Notes: a model not told the origin generated them from the sequence alone. 64,000 bases of DNA from DATGUP01 sp035301265 (GCA_035301265.1 DATGUP010000008.1:62001-126000); one strand, 5' to 3'; shown: positions 35,094 through 44,165, numbered from the stretch's first letter. Translations and numbers: made by a program.

Positions 35094-35830
35094 TGTATCA
35101 ATACTTTGATGAGATTAGAAAGATATTAGAAAAGGTCGAAACCGAAGAAAAAGACAATATTGATGAAGCTGTTTCCGTCATAACTGAGGCTATTTTAAAT
35201 AAACAATCCTTATTCTCTTTCGGAGCCAGTCATGCTGGCATATTAACACAAGAACTTTTTTATCGAGCAGGTGGATTAATTAATTTCAATCCGATTTTTG
35301 GTAAAGAACTCATGCTGGATAACGAGCCTGTGACTCTGACAAGTGAAGTGGAAAGATTAGAGGGTTATGGGACTCTGCTAGCACAAAAAACACCATTTTC
35401 TGAGGGCGATGTGTTGATTCTTCACTCTGTGTCCGGACGCAATCCGTCAACGATTGAAATGGCGCTGGAAGCCAAGAAGAAAGGTGTTAAAACGATAGGT
35501 GTCACAAACCTCGAATACTCAAAAAGTGTTTCATCTAGACACAGCTCGGGTAAGAATTTATACGAGATTGTGGATGTCGTGATTGATAACCATGGACATA
35601 TAGGAGATGCTGCATGCGATATAGAAGGTTTGAATCAAAGAGTGGCGCCATCATCTACAGTAGTAGGAGCAACCATTCTGAACACAATCGTCTCTGAAGT
35701 TGTTAATAAATTAGTACAAAACGGTGTCAAATATCCGCCTATATTTTACAGTGCCAATTTAGATGGCGGCGATCAGCTCAATCAGGATTTGTTCGAGAAA
35801 TATCAAGACACGATACACTATAAATTTTAA
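35093..35830 (+). CDS. SIS-domain (sugar isomerase) protein, UPF0309-like
   Basis: A 245-residue phosphosugar-binding protein with one SIS domain: LFSFGASHAGILTQELFYRAGG at the N-terminal side and the phosphate-binding ILHSVSGRNPSTIEMALEAKKKG. Proteins of this group are found beside PTS genes and may isomerise or cleave the imported phosphosugar, or act as etherase-like enzymes; the reaction is unknown. It overlaps the EIIC stop by one base, so it is part of the same operon. Confidence 0.82.
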   Translation: MYQYFDEIRKILEKVETEEKDNIDEAVSVITEAILNKQSLFSFGASHAGILTQELFYRAGGLINFNPIFGKELMLDNEPVTLTSEVERLEGYGTLLAQKTPFSEGDVLILHSVSGRNPSTIEMALEAKKKGVKTIGVTNLEYSKSVSSRHSSGKNLYEIVDVVIDNHGHIGDAACDIEGLNQRVAPSSTVVGATILNTIVSEVVNKLVQNGVKYPPIFYSANLDGGDQLNQDLFEKYQDTIHYKF

Positions 35831-35905
35831 TTTAGATTGCATTAACTGTTAAGATAAATTATGTAGTTAGGCTTATTTAAGTTTTTCCAATATATTAAAA
35901 GTATA

Positions 35906-35944
35906 AAATAAGGAAGTACTTATTCAACTGTACTTCCTTATTTT
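35906..35944. terminator. Bidirectional terminator between the SIS gene and the GntR gene
   Basis: Perfect 14-bp arms (35906-35919 and 35930-35943) with A and T tracts on the two sides. The end of the facing regulator gene lies inside the right arm. Confidence 0.9.
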
Positions 35945-36669
35945 CGTTTTATTTTCATATTAAATTTATATTTATCCGCTCTATAAGCAGATTTGACATA
36001 TTCTATTGGCGTATTCTTCTTGTCTTTTAAAAAGGAAATTCTTCGCATTAGTAAAATGGGATCGCCTTTTTTAATATTCAAGTATTTGATTTCTTCTTGG
36101 TTAGCAAGCGAAGCTTCTATGGTTTGTTTACCATAGTCAATTTTCATATTTAATTTTTTTTCGAGAAATTGATAAAAAGATACCAAAATATCACTATGAT
36201 TTAAAGTACCCACTAATTTTTTGGGTGTAAAAACTGTTTCCAATGCGATCGGCTCATCATCTGCTTTTCTTAATCTTTTAAATTTGTAAATTTCGTCTTT
36301 AATATCTGTTTTTAATTTTGAGGAAATAAATGCGTCATCTGTGATGGTTTTTATACTAATGATCAGGTTAGAGGGTTTTTTTCCGTGTTGAGCCATATCT
36401 TCAGTAAAACTCGTCAATCCTGATAAATCATGTTCCAATTTTCTTCCGGTTATGAATGATCCTTTTCCTCTTTTTCTATATATAAGTCCTTTATTAACTA
36501 AGTTATTTATTGCTTGACGAACAGTCATTCGGCTGATGTTATATTTTTCTGCAATTTCACGCTCAGAAGGTAATAAATCACCACTTTTTAATATGCCTGA
36601 TTCAATCATGGATTGAATTTCTTCTTCGATCTGGTAATAAATTGGAATAGGGGAATTTTTATTTATCAC
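35938..36669 (-). CDS. GntR/HutC-family regulator with UTRA domain (NagR-like)
   Basis: Transcriptional regulator, 243 residues, with winged helix (IQSMIESGILKSGDLLPSER, ISRMTVRQAINNLVNKGLI) and a UTRA domain (AYRADKYKF at the end). Start taken as GTG 36669, six bases after AAGAGGTG; another GTG at 36678 lies directly on the binding site. It faces the PTS operon, and near-identical operator-like sequences stand before both, so it probably represses the PTS genes and itself, with a phosphosugar as inducer. Confidence 0.88.
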   Translation of the reverse strand: MINKNSPIPIYYQIEEEIQSMIESGILKSGDLLPSEREIAEKYNISRMTVRQAINNLVNKGLIYRKRGKGSFITGRKLEHDLSGLTSFTEDMAQHGKKPSNLIISIKTITDDAFISSKLKTDIKDEIYKFKRLRKADDEPIALETVFTPKKLVGTLNHSDILVSFYQFLEKKLNMKIDYGKQTIEASLANQEEIKYLNIKKGDPILLMRRISFLKDKKNTPIEYVKSAYRADKYKFNMKIKRK

Positions 36670-36673
36670 AGGT

Positions 36674-36701
36674 GACACCTCTTTTCAGACACCTCTTTTC
36701 A
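36674..36701. repeat. 14-bp tandem duplication over the regulator's ribosome binding site
   Basis: GACACCTCTTTTCA occurs twice without a gap (36674-36687, 36688-36701). Read on the reverse strand each copy carries AAGAGGTG, so the Shine-Dalgarno sequence of the regulator gene is duplicated. Confidence 0.9.
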
Positions 36702-36750
36702 GATGTGTATCTTCGATTTTAACAATAAATATATTAAATGTATACTTAAA

Positions 36751-36766
36751 TGGTATAGATGACTGG
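36751..36766. promoter_or_regulatory. NagR/DasR-like operator upstream of the GntR gene
   Basis: TGGTATAGATGACTGG shares TGGTATAGA and ACT with the operator at 32964. Likely autoregulatory site. Confidence 0.6.
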
Positions 36767-37471
36767 ATCATCATTTGAGTTTATTAAAAATGAATGGTAG
36801 TGTTCAATGATTTATAGTGTATTTGGATTGACTGTTTTGTACTAAGTAGTGTTAGCGCTTTTATCGTAGGATGTTGCAAAATGAACAATTTAAAACATTG
36901 AATAAGAGACCATTTTAATACTCATAACGAGTGGTGATTTTTTATGTGAATGAAATAAGTGAGATCCCCGAGATTAAATACGCTTCTTGTTTTTCGTTAT
37001 TGTTGAGCTTCCTTGCTTTTTCAACACATGTCTTATCAAAAATAACAAACTACTTTTCCTGTTTCCCAATATAAGTTCTTTAACACATTTCCCTTCTAAA
37101 CCTTATAAAACATCCAAGTACATCCATATGCGCATGATTAAATTCAATTAGAATGTATTGCAATATGGAAATTATTCTTCCTTTGATTACGAGCTCTTGT
37201 GCGGGTTGCCAAAGGGTTTATGCAGGATGGGGCTGTCAGTCGGCGTGGTATCAGATTATATCCAAATGCTTTGTCCATATTCCATCCTCCTTCTACTTTT
37301 ATAATCGAAGCGAATGAGTATTTGAAGGTAGCCAGTGGTAAGCACGTATTCGCTTTATTTTTACGAACATATGTTCTATAATTGGGCCAAGTCTCTGCAA
37401 GAAAACACCACTAACATGAAAATCAAATCGATAGTAAGTGTAAAGAACCTAACAAAATAAGGAGGATGGCG
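36767..37471. other. Spacer without recognisable genes
   Basis: About 700 bp with only short frames. The frame at 37199-37381 has no binding site and no recognisable family. AT-rich and possibly decayed sequence; the ribosome binding site of the sigma-factor gene (GGAGG at 37461) is at the right end. Confidence 0.5.
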
Positions 37472-38014
37472 ATGGATAAAAACAAGGTCACGTTTGAAGA
37501 GATTTTTCGGCAAAACGAACGAAGAATTCATTATCACATTCACAAATTGAATATCAGTGATCCGCATCGTGAATTTTATCAGGAAGGATTGGTTGCCATG
37601 TGGAATGCATATCGGGCATACCGGCCCGATAAAGGACCGCTTGCCACGTATTTCAACTACACTATCCGCAATCGGTTAATCGATCTTATGCGCAAACAGA
37701 ACCGGGAGAAGGAAAAAGAAAACATGTATTTATACGAAGCGGAATCACAAATGGAAGGGGGGAATCGCTACCGTCTTGGTGACACAACTTATCCGCTAAT
37801 AAAAGTCGCTGATCCGCCATTAGAAGATTCATATTACTGGAAAAGTATCAAGTCCCATTTGACAGAAAAACAATGGAAATGGGTACAGTTTTATATTATT
37901 GAGGACATGCCGGTTAAGGAAATTGCTAAGCAAGAAGGAGTGACAGTCGAAGCGGTTAAAAGCTGGGGGAAGGAGGCAAGGAGAAAATTACGAGCTCAGT
38001 TGAAAGAAATGTAA
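37472..38014 (+). CDS. Small sigma-70-family RNA polymerase sigma factor
   Basis: Alternative sigma factor of 180 residues with region 2 (EFYQEGLVAMWNAYRAYRPD, then TYFNYTIRNRLIDLMRKQNR) and region 4 (MPVKEIAKQEGVTVEAVKSW as helix-turn-helix). The start is ATG 37472, six bases after GGAGG; the ATG at 37466 touches the binding site. There is no anti-sigma gene next to it, so it does not look like a standard ECF pair. Regulon unknown. Competence or phage-type sigma factors of Bacillaceae have a similar layout. Confidence 0.85.
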   Translation: MDKNKVTFEEIFRQNERRIHYHIHKLNISDPHREFYQEGLVAMWNAYRAYRPDKGPLATYFNYTIRNRLIDLMRKQNREKEKENMYLYEAESQMEGGNRYRLGDTTYPLIKVADPPLEDSYYWKSIKSHLTEKQWKWVQFYIIEDMPVKEIAKQEGVTVEAVKSWGKEARRKLRAQLKEM

Positions 38015-38280
38015 ATACGGTATATCTTTTGTTTTCAATTGCCTTAAAGCTGTAAAACGTTTTTAATATGAAGCTGTTAATAGTTGTTAAGGTTGACAGC
38101 TTCTTATTTATGGATGTCATAGCTGAAATTTAAATTCTTTTTTTATTTTTAATCAATATGATGTTTGTAGAGGCGATGTTGGAAGCAACTGAGAAGTCTA
38201 AGAGAAGGGAAGCGTCAATTCAGATAGGTGATGATACAAAATGGTATGCTTTGCATTTTACAAGCGTTTTAATTTAGTAT

Positions 38281-38888
38281 GAATCTATCGTGGCTGGATA
38301 CTTTTGGGCGATTGTCTTTCAAAACATGGATATCATCAGAGCCCTAGGTACTGCTTATGACGGTTTTAGCATCAGGTCGGGAATGAATTTATTGATGAAT
38401 TGTTAAACCGCGGTGGCATTGTAGGCATGTTTGATTCTGTCGTCGTTATTTTGTTTGGACTTGGATTTGGCGGGCTGCTGAACCATATCGGCACATTGTA
38501 GGCGATTGTCGATGCGTTGACAAAGTTTATAACGAATGCGGGACGGTTGTCCGAATCGACACTGGCGACATCCTTTTTGTCCAATGTGTTCGGCTGTGCC
38601 ATGTATGTATCGTTAACACTGATACCGAAAATTATAGAGAAAAATTATGACTGGTTACACGACGATCGCAGAATTCTGTCCAGAAATACCGAGGTCGGGG
38701 GAACATTGACATCAGGCATGGTGCCGTGGTCGGATAACGGGATCTTCATGGTCGCGATGTTCGGTGTGCCGACACTGCAATATGTCCCGTATATGTGGCT
38801 GAGTTTTGCAGCGATTATCCTCGTCATCATATACGGGATATACGAATCAATTTATCTGGTATATTCCAGAAGCAGATGTACAAAATGA
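38281..38888 (+). pseudogene. nhaC: Decayed NhaC-type Na+/H+ antiporter
   Basis: C-terminal part of an NhaC antiporter spread over several frames: AGYFWAIVFQNMDIIRALGT, then in another frame NEFIDELLNRGGIVGMFDS and VVVILFGLGFGGLLNHIGTL, an in-frame TAG at 38500, then ALTKFITNAGRLSESTLATS onward, ending with RNTEVGGTLTSGMVPW and GVPTLQYVPYMW, which are NhaC signatures. At least one frameshift near 38380 and one stop are visible; the N-terminal half is not recognisable upstream. The protein cannot be made. Confidence 0.85.
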
Positions 38889-38980
38889 GCTTGTGTAGAT
38901 CATTGCTCCCTGTGGTATCCATTTTATAAATATATTGCGTTTATACGACTATAAAAGCTTTTCTACATAACCTTAATGTC

Positions 38981-39021
38981 AAAAGCTGTTTCCTTACGCG
39001 TAATGCAAGGGAACAGCTTTT
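38981..39021 (+). terminator. Hairpin terminator after the nhaC remnant
   Basis: AAAAGCTGTTTCC pairs with GGGAACAGCTTTT (one wobble) over a 15-base loop. The rest of 38889-39468 is AT-rich with no recognisable gene. Confidence 0.75.
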
Positions 39022-39468
39022 ATCTTTATGACATCATGTTGGAAAAGGCTTTTATGTGATTGAATCATACGTCAGAACGAATACAGAGAATTGTATTTGC
39101 TTGTACCTTCGATTTTTATCTGTCAAATGCGATAACACCGAGAATAAATACGGAATGATATAGGTCTAAGGAATCAATTTTTAAAATAACGCATTCCTGT
39201 AGAGTTCGCGTCATAAAAGGATGGTTGCGTTTTCAAAAATTACCTTTCATTCGTAATCTTCGGTTAATTTCTTAAAAATGGACTTTTCAAATAGACAAAC
39301 CTATGATAAAATCCATAAAACAAACATTAAGATGGTTGATAAATCGGAATCGAATGCGCTGTATTTACTGCTAAAGTGTAGGAATGCGCAGCTCTTTTGA
39401 AGTTATTTTTAAATAAAATAACTGAATTTTTTATTAACTAACAAAAATTTAAAGGGGTGTGGTGAATC

Positions 39469-40734
39469 ATGGGTTACAAACTTATCAAAAATGGGACAAT
39501 GATTGATGGCAATGGTGGCCAGCCTATATCGGATGCAGCGGTACTGATAAACGACAATGTCATTGAAGAAGTAGGTAAGTTATCTGAAATGGCAATACCA
39601 GAAGAAGGCGTTGCAGAAGTTGATGCACAGGGCGGCTTTATTTTACCTGGAATGATCGATACGCATGTTCATTTACTGATGGAAATCGAGGCCATGGAAA
39701 AACAGTTGACGACACCATTTTCATACCGATTTTACAATGCAGTCCAGAACATGCGGCGAACGCTAGATGCAGGCATTACAACGGTCCGTGATGCTGGGGG
39801 CGCGGATGCTGGTGTTAAACAGGCTGTAGACGATGGGATCATTCAAGGACCGCGAATGCAGATCAGTATTACGGCCCTTACGACAACGGGCGGGCACGGC
39901 GACAAATGGATGCGTTCAGGGATCGATACGACGCTTCATGGGTATCCTGGCAATCCAGATGGGATTTGTGATGGTGTGGAAGAAGTGACGAAAAAGACAC
40001 GAGAGGTACTTCGTGCTGGGGCTGATATTATTAAGGTGCACGCGACCGGAGGAGTTATGAGCCCGACAGATCACCCGGAATTTACACAGTTTAGCCAGGA
40101 AGAACTCGAAGTCATGGTTCGAGAAGCTGCATATCGACGTGGATTGAAGGTTATGGCGCATGCACAAGGAGCAGAGGGTATTCGAAATGCGATTCGCGCA
40201 GGCATTCATTCGATTGAACACGGGATTTTTATTAATGATGAAACGGCGCAGTTAATGAGCGAACATGGTACATATCTTGTTCCTACACTGCTCGCGCCGA
40301 TTTCTGTTCTAGAGTCTGCTGAGGCAAATGATTCGATGCCGGATTACGGCGTGCAGAAAGCTCGGGAAGTCGTCGAGGCCCATAAAGAAAGCGTTGCGCG
40401 AGCCTATCAAGCCGGGGTAAAAATTGCCATGGGCACAGATGCAGGTGTGATGGCACATGGGACAAATTTGCGCGAACTCGGGTTAATGTGTGATATCGGT
40501 ATGAGTCCGATGGAGGCGATTGTAGCTGCAACAAAAACAGCAGCAGAGTGCATGGGGTGGGACGAGCAAATTGGAACAATTGAAAAAGGTAAATTAGCGG
40601 ATATCGTTGTAACTAGTACCGATCCTTTAACAAATATTCGCTCGTTGGAAAATAATGATAATATTGTCGCTGTATTAAAGAACGGGAACTTTGTCAAAGA
40701 TCATTTAAAGAAAGTGCCGGTTCCAGGTTATTAA
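39469..40734 (+). CDS. Metal-dependent amidohydrolase (imidazolonepropionase/prolidase-like)
   Basis: Cytoplasmic amidohydrolase-superfamily enzyme, 421 residues: HxH in GMIDTHVHL, the Lys ligand in DIIKVHATGG, histidines in VMAHAQG and SIEHGIF, and the catalytic Asp in AMGTDAGVMAHG. Close relatives include Xaa-Pro/Xaa-Arg dipeptidases and imidazolonepropionase-like enzymes; the substrate cannot be fixed. AAAGGGGTG precedes the ATG. Followed by a terminator, so it is transcribed alone. Confidence 0.88.
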   Translation: MGYKLIKNGTMIDGNGGQPISDAAVLINDNVIEEVGKLSEMAIPEEGVAEVDAQGGFILPGMIDTHVHLLMEIEAMEKQLTTPFSYRFYNAVQNMRRTLDAGITTVRDAGGADAGVKQAVDDGIIQGPRMQISITALTTTGGHGDKWMRSGIDTTLHGYPGNPDGICDGVEEVTKKTREVLRAGADIIKVHATGGVMSPTDHPEFTQFSQEELEVMVREAAYRRGLKVMAHAQGAEGIRNAIRAGIHSIEHGIFINDETAQLMSEHGTYLVPTLLAPISVLESAEANDSMPDYGVQKAREVVEAHKESVARAYQAGVKIAMGTDAGVMAHGTNLRELGLMCDIGMSPMEAIVAATKTAAECMGWDEQIGTIEKGKLADIVVTSTDPLTNIRSLENNDNIVAVLKNGNFVKDHLKKVPVPGY

Positions 40735-40772
40735 TATATGCAACGCATAGAGAGGCCGCTTTATAAAGGGGA

Positions 40773-40804
40773 GGGTCTCCAATTTGGAGGCCCGTTGTTT
40801 TTTT
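40773..40804 (+). terminator. Terminator after the amidohydrolase gene
   Basis: GGGTCTCC and GGAGGCCC (one wobble) with a five-base loop, then GTTG and a run of T. Confidence 0.85.
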
Positions 40805-40891
40805 AAAATAGGTTTAATGGAGCGCGTGAAAGGTAAATATACACACTTAAAATACTGAAAATTAAAATAAAATAGCACAAGGAGGATGTTT

Positions 40892-42070
40892 ATGTTGAGT
40901 GATCCCGTCGTTACGACTATGTTGGTTTTACTACTAATCGGTGTTGGAGAATTTCTTTCTATTATTTCGCGAGCACGAATTCCTATGCTACTTGTCGTAA
41001 CATTGGGCTACCTTGTGCTCTTGTGGACAGGTGTTTTTCCGAAAGATTTGCTTCGTTCGTCGGTGATGAGTTCTTTTGGAGCAATGATGATAGCCCCGTT
41101 GATTGTCCATATGGGAACACTCGTGCCATTCAAATTGCTTAAGTCCCAAGTTAGAGCGGTGTTTATTGCCCTTTCTGGAATTGTTGTGGCAGCTGCACTC
41201 ATATTGTTGATTATACCGCTTTTGTTCAATTATGCTTCTGCAGTGGCTGGTATTGGTCCATTAACCGGGGGAACGATTGCTTTTATCTTAACGATTGAGA
41301 AGCTGCGAGAACTGAGTTTGACAGAACTAATTACAATTCCAGCCCTTATCATGGCTATACAGAAAATGATCGGCATGCCATTAGCGGCCAACTTCCTTCG
41401 TCGTCACGCGAAGCACGTAAAGGCGGTTGTTTGTACAAAGGCATATGCTGAAATATCGGCTACAGAGGAATCGGGAGGTGTCGTACAGCTCAAACGAAAA
41501 ACATGGGTGCCGGAAAAATATCAAACGAACCTTCTGTTGTTAATGTTATTGTTCATTGGTGGATCGTTTGCTGTTTTATTAGGAAAAGCTACAGGGATTA
41601 GCTACAGCTTGTGGGCGCTTGCTGTTGGGATCGGCGGTGCTTTTGCTGGCTTTTATAATGATAAAATGCTCGATCGTGCCAATTCATTTGGAATTGCTAT
41701 GGCCGGTCTTATCATTTATACGCTCGGCTCTATGAACGATATTACACCGAGTATGTTTGTCGGCTATATACCGGTGATTGTGGCAACGATGGTGATCGGC
41801 GTTGTAGGGATTATCGCCGGTGGTATATTAGGCTCGAAATTGATGAAGTGGGATCTTAATAAAGGAATACCGGTTGCCTTGACAGCTCTATTCGGTTTTC
41901 CAGCTGATTATTTGCTTTGTGAAGAAGTTAGCCGCAGTATAGCCGATAACGAAAAACAGCAAAAGCTCATTTTCGATGAAATTTTGACCCCAATGCTTGT
42001 TGGTGGTTTTACAACGGTCACTACCGCCTCAATTGTAATTGCCAGTATCCTTATTGAAACGTTGTCATAA
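40892..42070 (+). CDS. Multi-pass membrane protein, putative transporter
   Basis: A 392-residue protein with about ten to eleven hydrophobic helices and one hydrophilic loop near residues 170-205. I do not recognise the family with certainty. Repeated glycine-rich helices (AGIGPLTGGTIAFIL, VIGVVGIIAGGILGSKLM) and conserved-looking polar residues such as GFPADYLLCEEV suggest a secondary carrier. The start is ATG 40892, six bases after GGAGG; ATG 40886 touches the site. The preceding amidohydrolase gene has its own terminator, but the shared orientation might mean the carrier imports that enzyme's substrate. Confidence 0.7.
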   Translation: MLSDPVVTTMLVLLLIGVGEFLSIISRARIPMLLVVTLGYLVLLWTGVFPKDLLRSSVMSSFGAMMIAPLIVHMGTLVPFKLLKSQVRAVFIALSGIVVAAALILLIIPLLFNYASAVAGIGPLTGGTIAFILTIEKLRELSLTELITIPALIMAIQKMIGMPLAANFLRRHAKHVKAVVCTKAYAEISATEESGGVVQLKRKTWVPEKYQTNLLLLMLLFIGGSFAVLLGKATGISYSLWALAVGIGGAFAGFYNDKMLDRANSFGIAMAGLIIYTLGSMNDITPSMFVGYIPVIVATMVIGVVGIIAGGILGSKLMKWDLNKGIPVALTALFGFPADYLLCEEVSRSIADNEKQQKLIFDEILTPMLVGGFTTVTTASIVIASILIETLS

Positions 42071-42075
42071 AAGTA

Positions 42076-42101
42076 AAGCCAGGCCTTCGAGGACCTGGCT
42101 T
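42076..42101. terminator. Hairpin between the membrane-protein gene and the BCCT gene
   Basis: AAGCCAGG and CCTGGCTT with an inner CCT/AGG; a weak T-rich stretch follows. Confidence 0.65.
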
Positions 42102-42164
42102 ATATTCTTTGCTTTTAAACGTAACCAATTTTTCAGAACAGCTGCGTACTCCGCTTGGTCAGTT

Positions 42165-43646
42165 TTATTGACGTTTTAGCTGTTGTAATTCTTTGTACAT
42201 ACTATAACACATAGAAAGCAAAAGAATGGCTAGCGGAACGGCCATGGCAACGAGTGCTGATTGCAATCCTTCCAGTCCGCCTGTGATGATTAATATCGCG
42301 GATACGGCACCGATAATGATCCCCCATGTTAATTTCGTAACGTTGGTGGGGTTGAGGTTACCGTTTTCACTCATCATGCCTAAAACAAACATAGCGGAAT
42401 CCGCTGAGGTGATAAAAAATGTAAAAATCAGTATCATGCCGACTATGCTGATGATACCGGATAAAGGAAAGTAGTTAATAAAATCGAATAATGCTATGGT
42501 TACATCGTTTATTACCGTATCTGCTAAAGCAGTTTCGCCTTGGTTTTGAATAAGATCGAGTGCGGAACCCCCTAATACCGCAAACCAAAAAAACGAACAG
42601 AGAACAGGAATGAATAAAGCTCCCAACATGAACTCTTTTAATGTGCGCCCTTTAGAAATGCGCGCGACAAAACTGCCCACAAGTGGAGCCCAAGCAATCC
42701 ACCAACCAAAATAAAACAGTGTCCAATTAGCGATCCAAGTTCCATCATCGTATGGATCCATGCGAAAGGACATATGTAGGAAATGATTAGCATAATCTCC
42801 GATACCTTGAATAAATATTTTCATAATTTGTTGCGTCGGACCAAATATAAAAATAAAGAATAATAATGTTAGCGCTAATATAATATTCACATTTGATAAA
42901 TATTTAATACCGCGTTGAATTCCAGTAGATGCTGACCATAAATAAATGAATGTTACAACTGCTATGATGACCATATGCATGGCTGTACTATTAGTGATAC
43001 CCCATTGGTACGCCATACCGCTGCTGATTTGTAATACGCCAAATCCTAATGATGTTGATATGCCGACGACGATGGAGAGGACTACGATAATATCGATCGC
43101 TTTACCGATTGGCCCGTAAATTCGGTCACCGATAAGGGGATAAAAGGCAGAACTGATCGTTGCAGGTAGTTTTTTACGGAATTGGAAATAGGCTAAGCAA
43201 ACGCCGACAAATGCATAAACCCCCCAAGCGGAAATCCCCCAATGTAAATAGACAAACTGCATTGCTCGCTCTGCGGCTTCTTTTGTCGATCCTTCACCTA
43301 CTGGGGGGTCGACGTAGTATGATACCGGTTCGGCAACACCCCAAAATACGAGGCTGATACCGATGGCAGCGCTGAACAACATCGCTATCCATGTAACTGT
43401 AGGATATTCTGGTTTGTCGGAATGGCTGCCGAGTTTGATTTTACCGTATTTTGAAAATGCAATCGTCATACAGAAAATAAGGAGGGCAAAAACGGAAAGT
43501 AAGAATAGCCAACCAAGTTTGTCATAAATAAAGTCTAAAAATGTGTTGGAGAAGTGTTCGAGTAGACTAGGAAAGAGGGCTCCGAATCCTAAAAATAGTA
43601 AACTGATAAATAATGAAACATAGAATATTAAGTTGTGTTTTCGCAA
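42165..43646 (-). CDS. BCCT-family betaine/choline/carnitine transporter
   Basis: Sodium-coupled importer of trimethylammonium osmolytes such as glycine betaine, choline or carnitine. The 493-residue protein has twelve predicted membrane helices and family features: AAIGISLVFWGVAEPVSYY, FVYLHWGISAWGVYAFVG, the aromatic-rich NWTLFYFGWWIAWAPLVGSF and VARISKGRTLKEF. This is the OpuD/BetP/CaiT fold. Uptake of osmoprotectants fits a salt-exposed organism. A terminator-like hairpin lies in its leader. Confidence 0.92.
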   Translation of the reverse strand: MRKHNLIFYVSLFISLLFLGFGALFPSLLEHFSNTFLDFIYDKLGWLFLLSVFALLIFCMTIAFSKYGKIKLGSHSDKPEYPTVTWIAMLFSAAIGISLVFWGVAEPVSYYVDPPVGEGSTKEAAERAMQFVYLHWGISAWGVYAFVGVCLAYFQFRKKLPATISSAFYPLIGDRIYGPIGKAIDIIVVLSIVVGISTSLGFGVLQISSGMAYQWGITNSTAMHMVIIAVVTFIYLWSASTGIQRGIKYLSNVNIILALTLLFFIFIFGPTQQIMKIFIQGIGDYANHFLHMSFRMDPYDDGTWIANWTLFYFGWWIAWAPLVGSFVARISKGRTLKEFMLGALFIPVLCSFFWFAVLGGSALDLIQNQGETALADTVINDVTIALFDFINYFPLSGIISIVGMILIFTFFITSADSAMFVLGMMSENGNLNPTNVTKLTWGIIIGAVSAILIITGGLEGLQSALVAMAVPLAILLLSMCYSMYKELQQLKRQ

Positions 43647-43671
43647 AACATCCTAACTCCCTTCACACGAT

Positions 43672-43726
43672 AAAAAGCAGGGTTGAATACATTTTCCGCG
43701 CTATTCGCGGGAATGACTGCACCCTG
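43672..43726 (-). promoter_or_regulatory. Terminator-like hairpin in the leader of the BCCT gene
   Basis: On the reverse strand CAGGGT and ACCCTG (43726-43721, 43683-43678) enclose a CCGCG/CGCGG hairpin and are followed by CTTTTT just before the start codon region. It looks like an intrinsic terminator inside the leader, 25 bp before the gene, so it could attenuate transcription. It could also be a remnant terminator of another transcript. Confidence 0.45.
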
Positions 43727-43956
43727 TTAATTTAATCATAGGCCTTTTTCAAATTTATTTCAACATTTTTGGTTGTGTGCAAATGAGTGCAAGAAAGGCG
43801 GTTTCATATCCATACAATGGACTCATGTCGATAGCGGCATACATTGATTTTTTAAAAGCAACATTTCTATTAGGAAGTCTGTCCAATCACTTTAAATATT
43901 TTATCGTATAGTATAGTGAGGCCGGCCTCAATTGGCATTAAAGGAGGTATAGCGGC

Positions 43957-44124
43957 ATGTCATGTTATCAGAAAGGTGTCTATGATGACAATAAACACCG
44001 TTCTCGTAAGCAATTTGTTTGTCAATGTCAAGAAATGAAAAAGGAAAACCAGTGTAATTGTAGACGTTGCCGTAACCAGCGTGAAACTCGCACGTTTAAA
44101 TGTGTATGCGAAGAAACAGATTAA
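43957..44124 (+). CDS. 55-residue cysteine-rich protein
   Basis: A short open frame preceded by a full AAAGGAGGT at 43940-43948 and followed by a terminator, so very probably a real gene. The product has eight cysteines (3, 22, 24, 33, 35, 38, 49, 51) arranged as CxC, CxCxxC and CxC, with many Arg/Lys residues between them, starting MSCYQKGVYDDNKHRSRKQF. The spacing suggests metal binding, perhaps one or two zinc sites, or a thiol-rich redox or metal-buffering protein. No signal peptide. I do not recognise a family. Confidence 0.75.
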   Translation: MSCYQKGVYDDNKHRSRKQFVCQCQEMKKENQCNCRRCRNQRETRTFKCVCEETD

Positions 44125-44136
44125 CGATGGTCATTG

Positions 44137-44165
44137 GAGCTCCTCGATTTATGAGGGGCTCTTTT
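44137..44165 (+). terminator. Terminator after the cysteine-rich gene
   Basis: GAGCTCCTC and GAGGGGCTC (one wobble), seven-base loop, then TTTT. Confidence 0.8.

Noticed and set aside
36843..36856. Cre-like TGTTAGCGCTTTTA in the 36.8 kb spacer
   Set aside because: Two mismatches and no nearby promoter or gene start in the right orientation.
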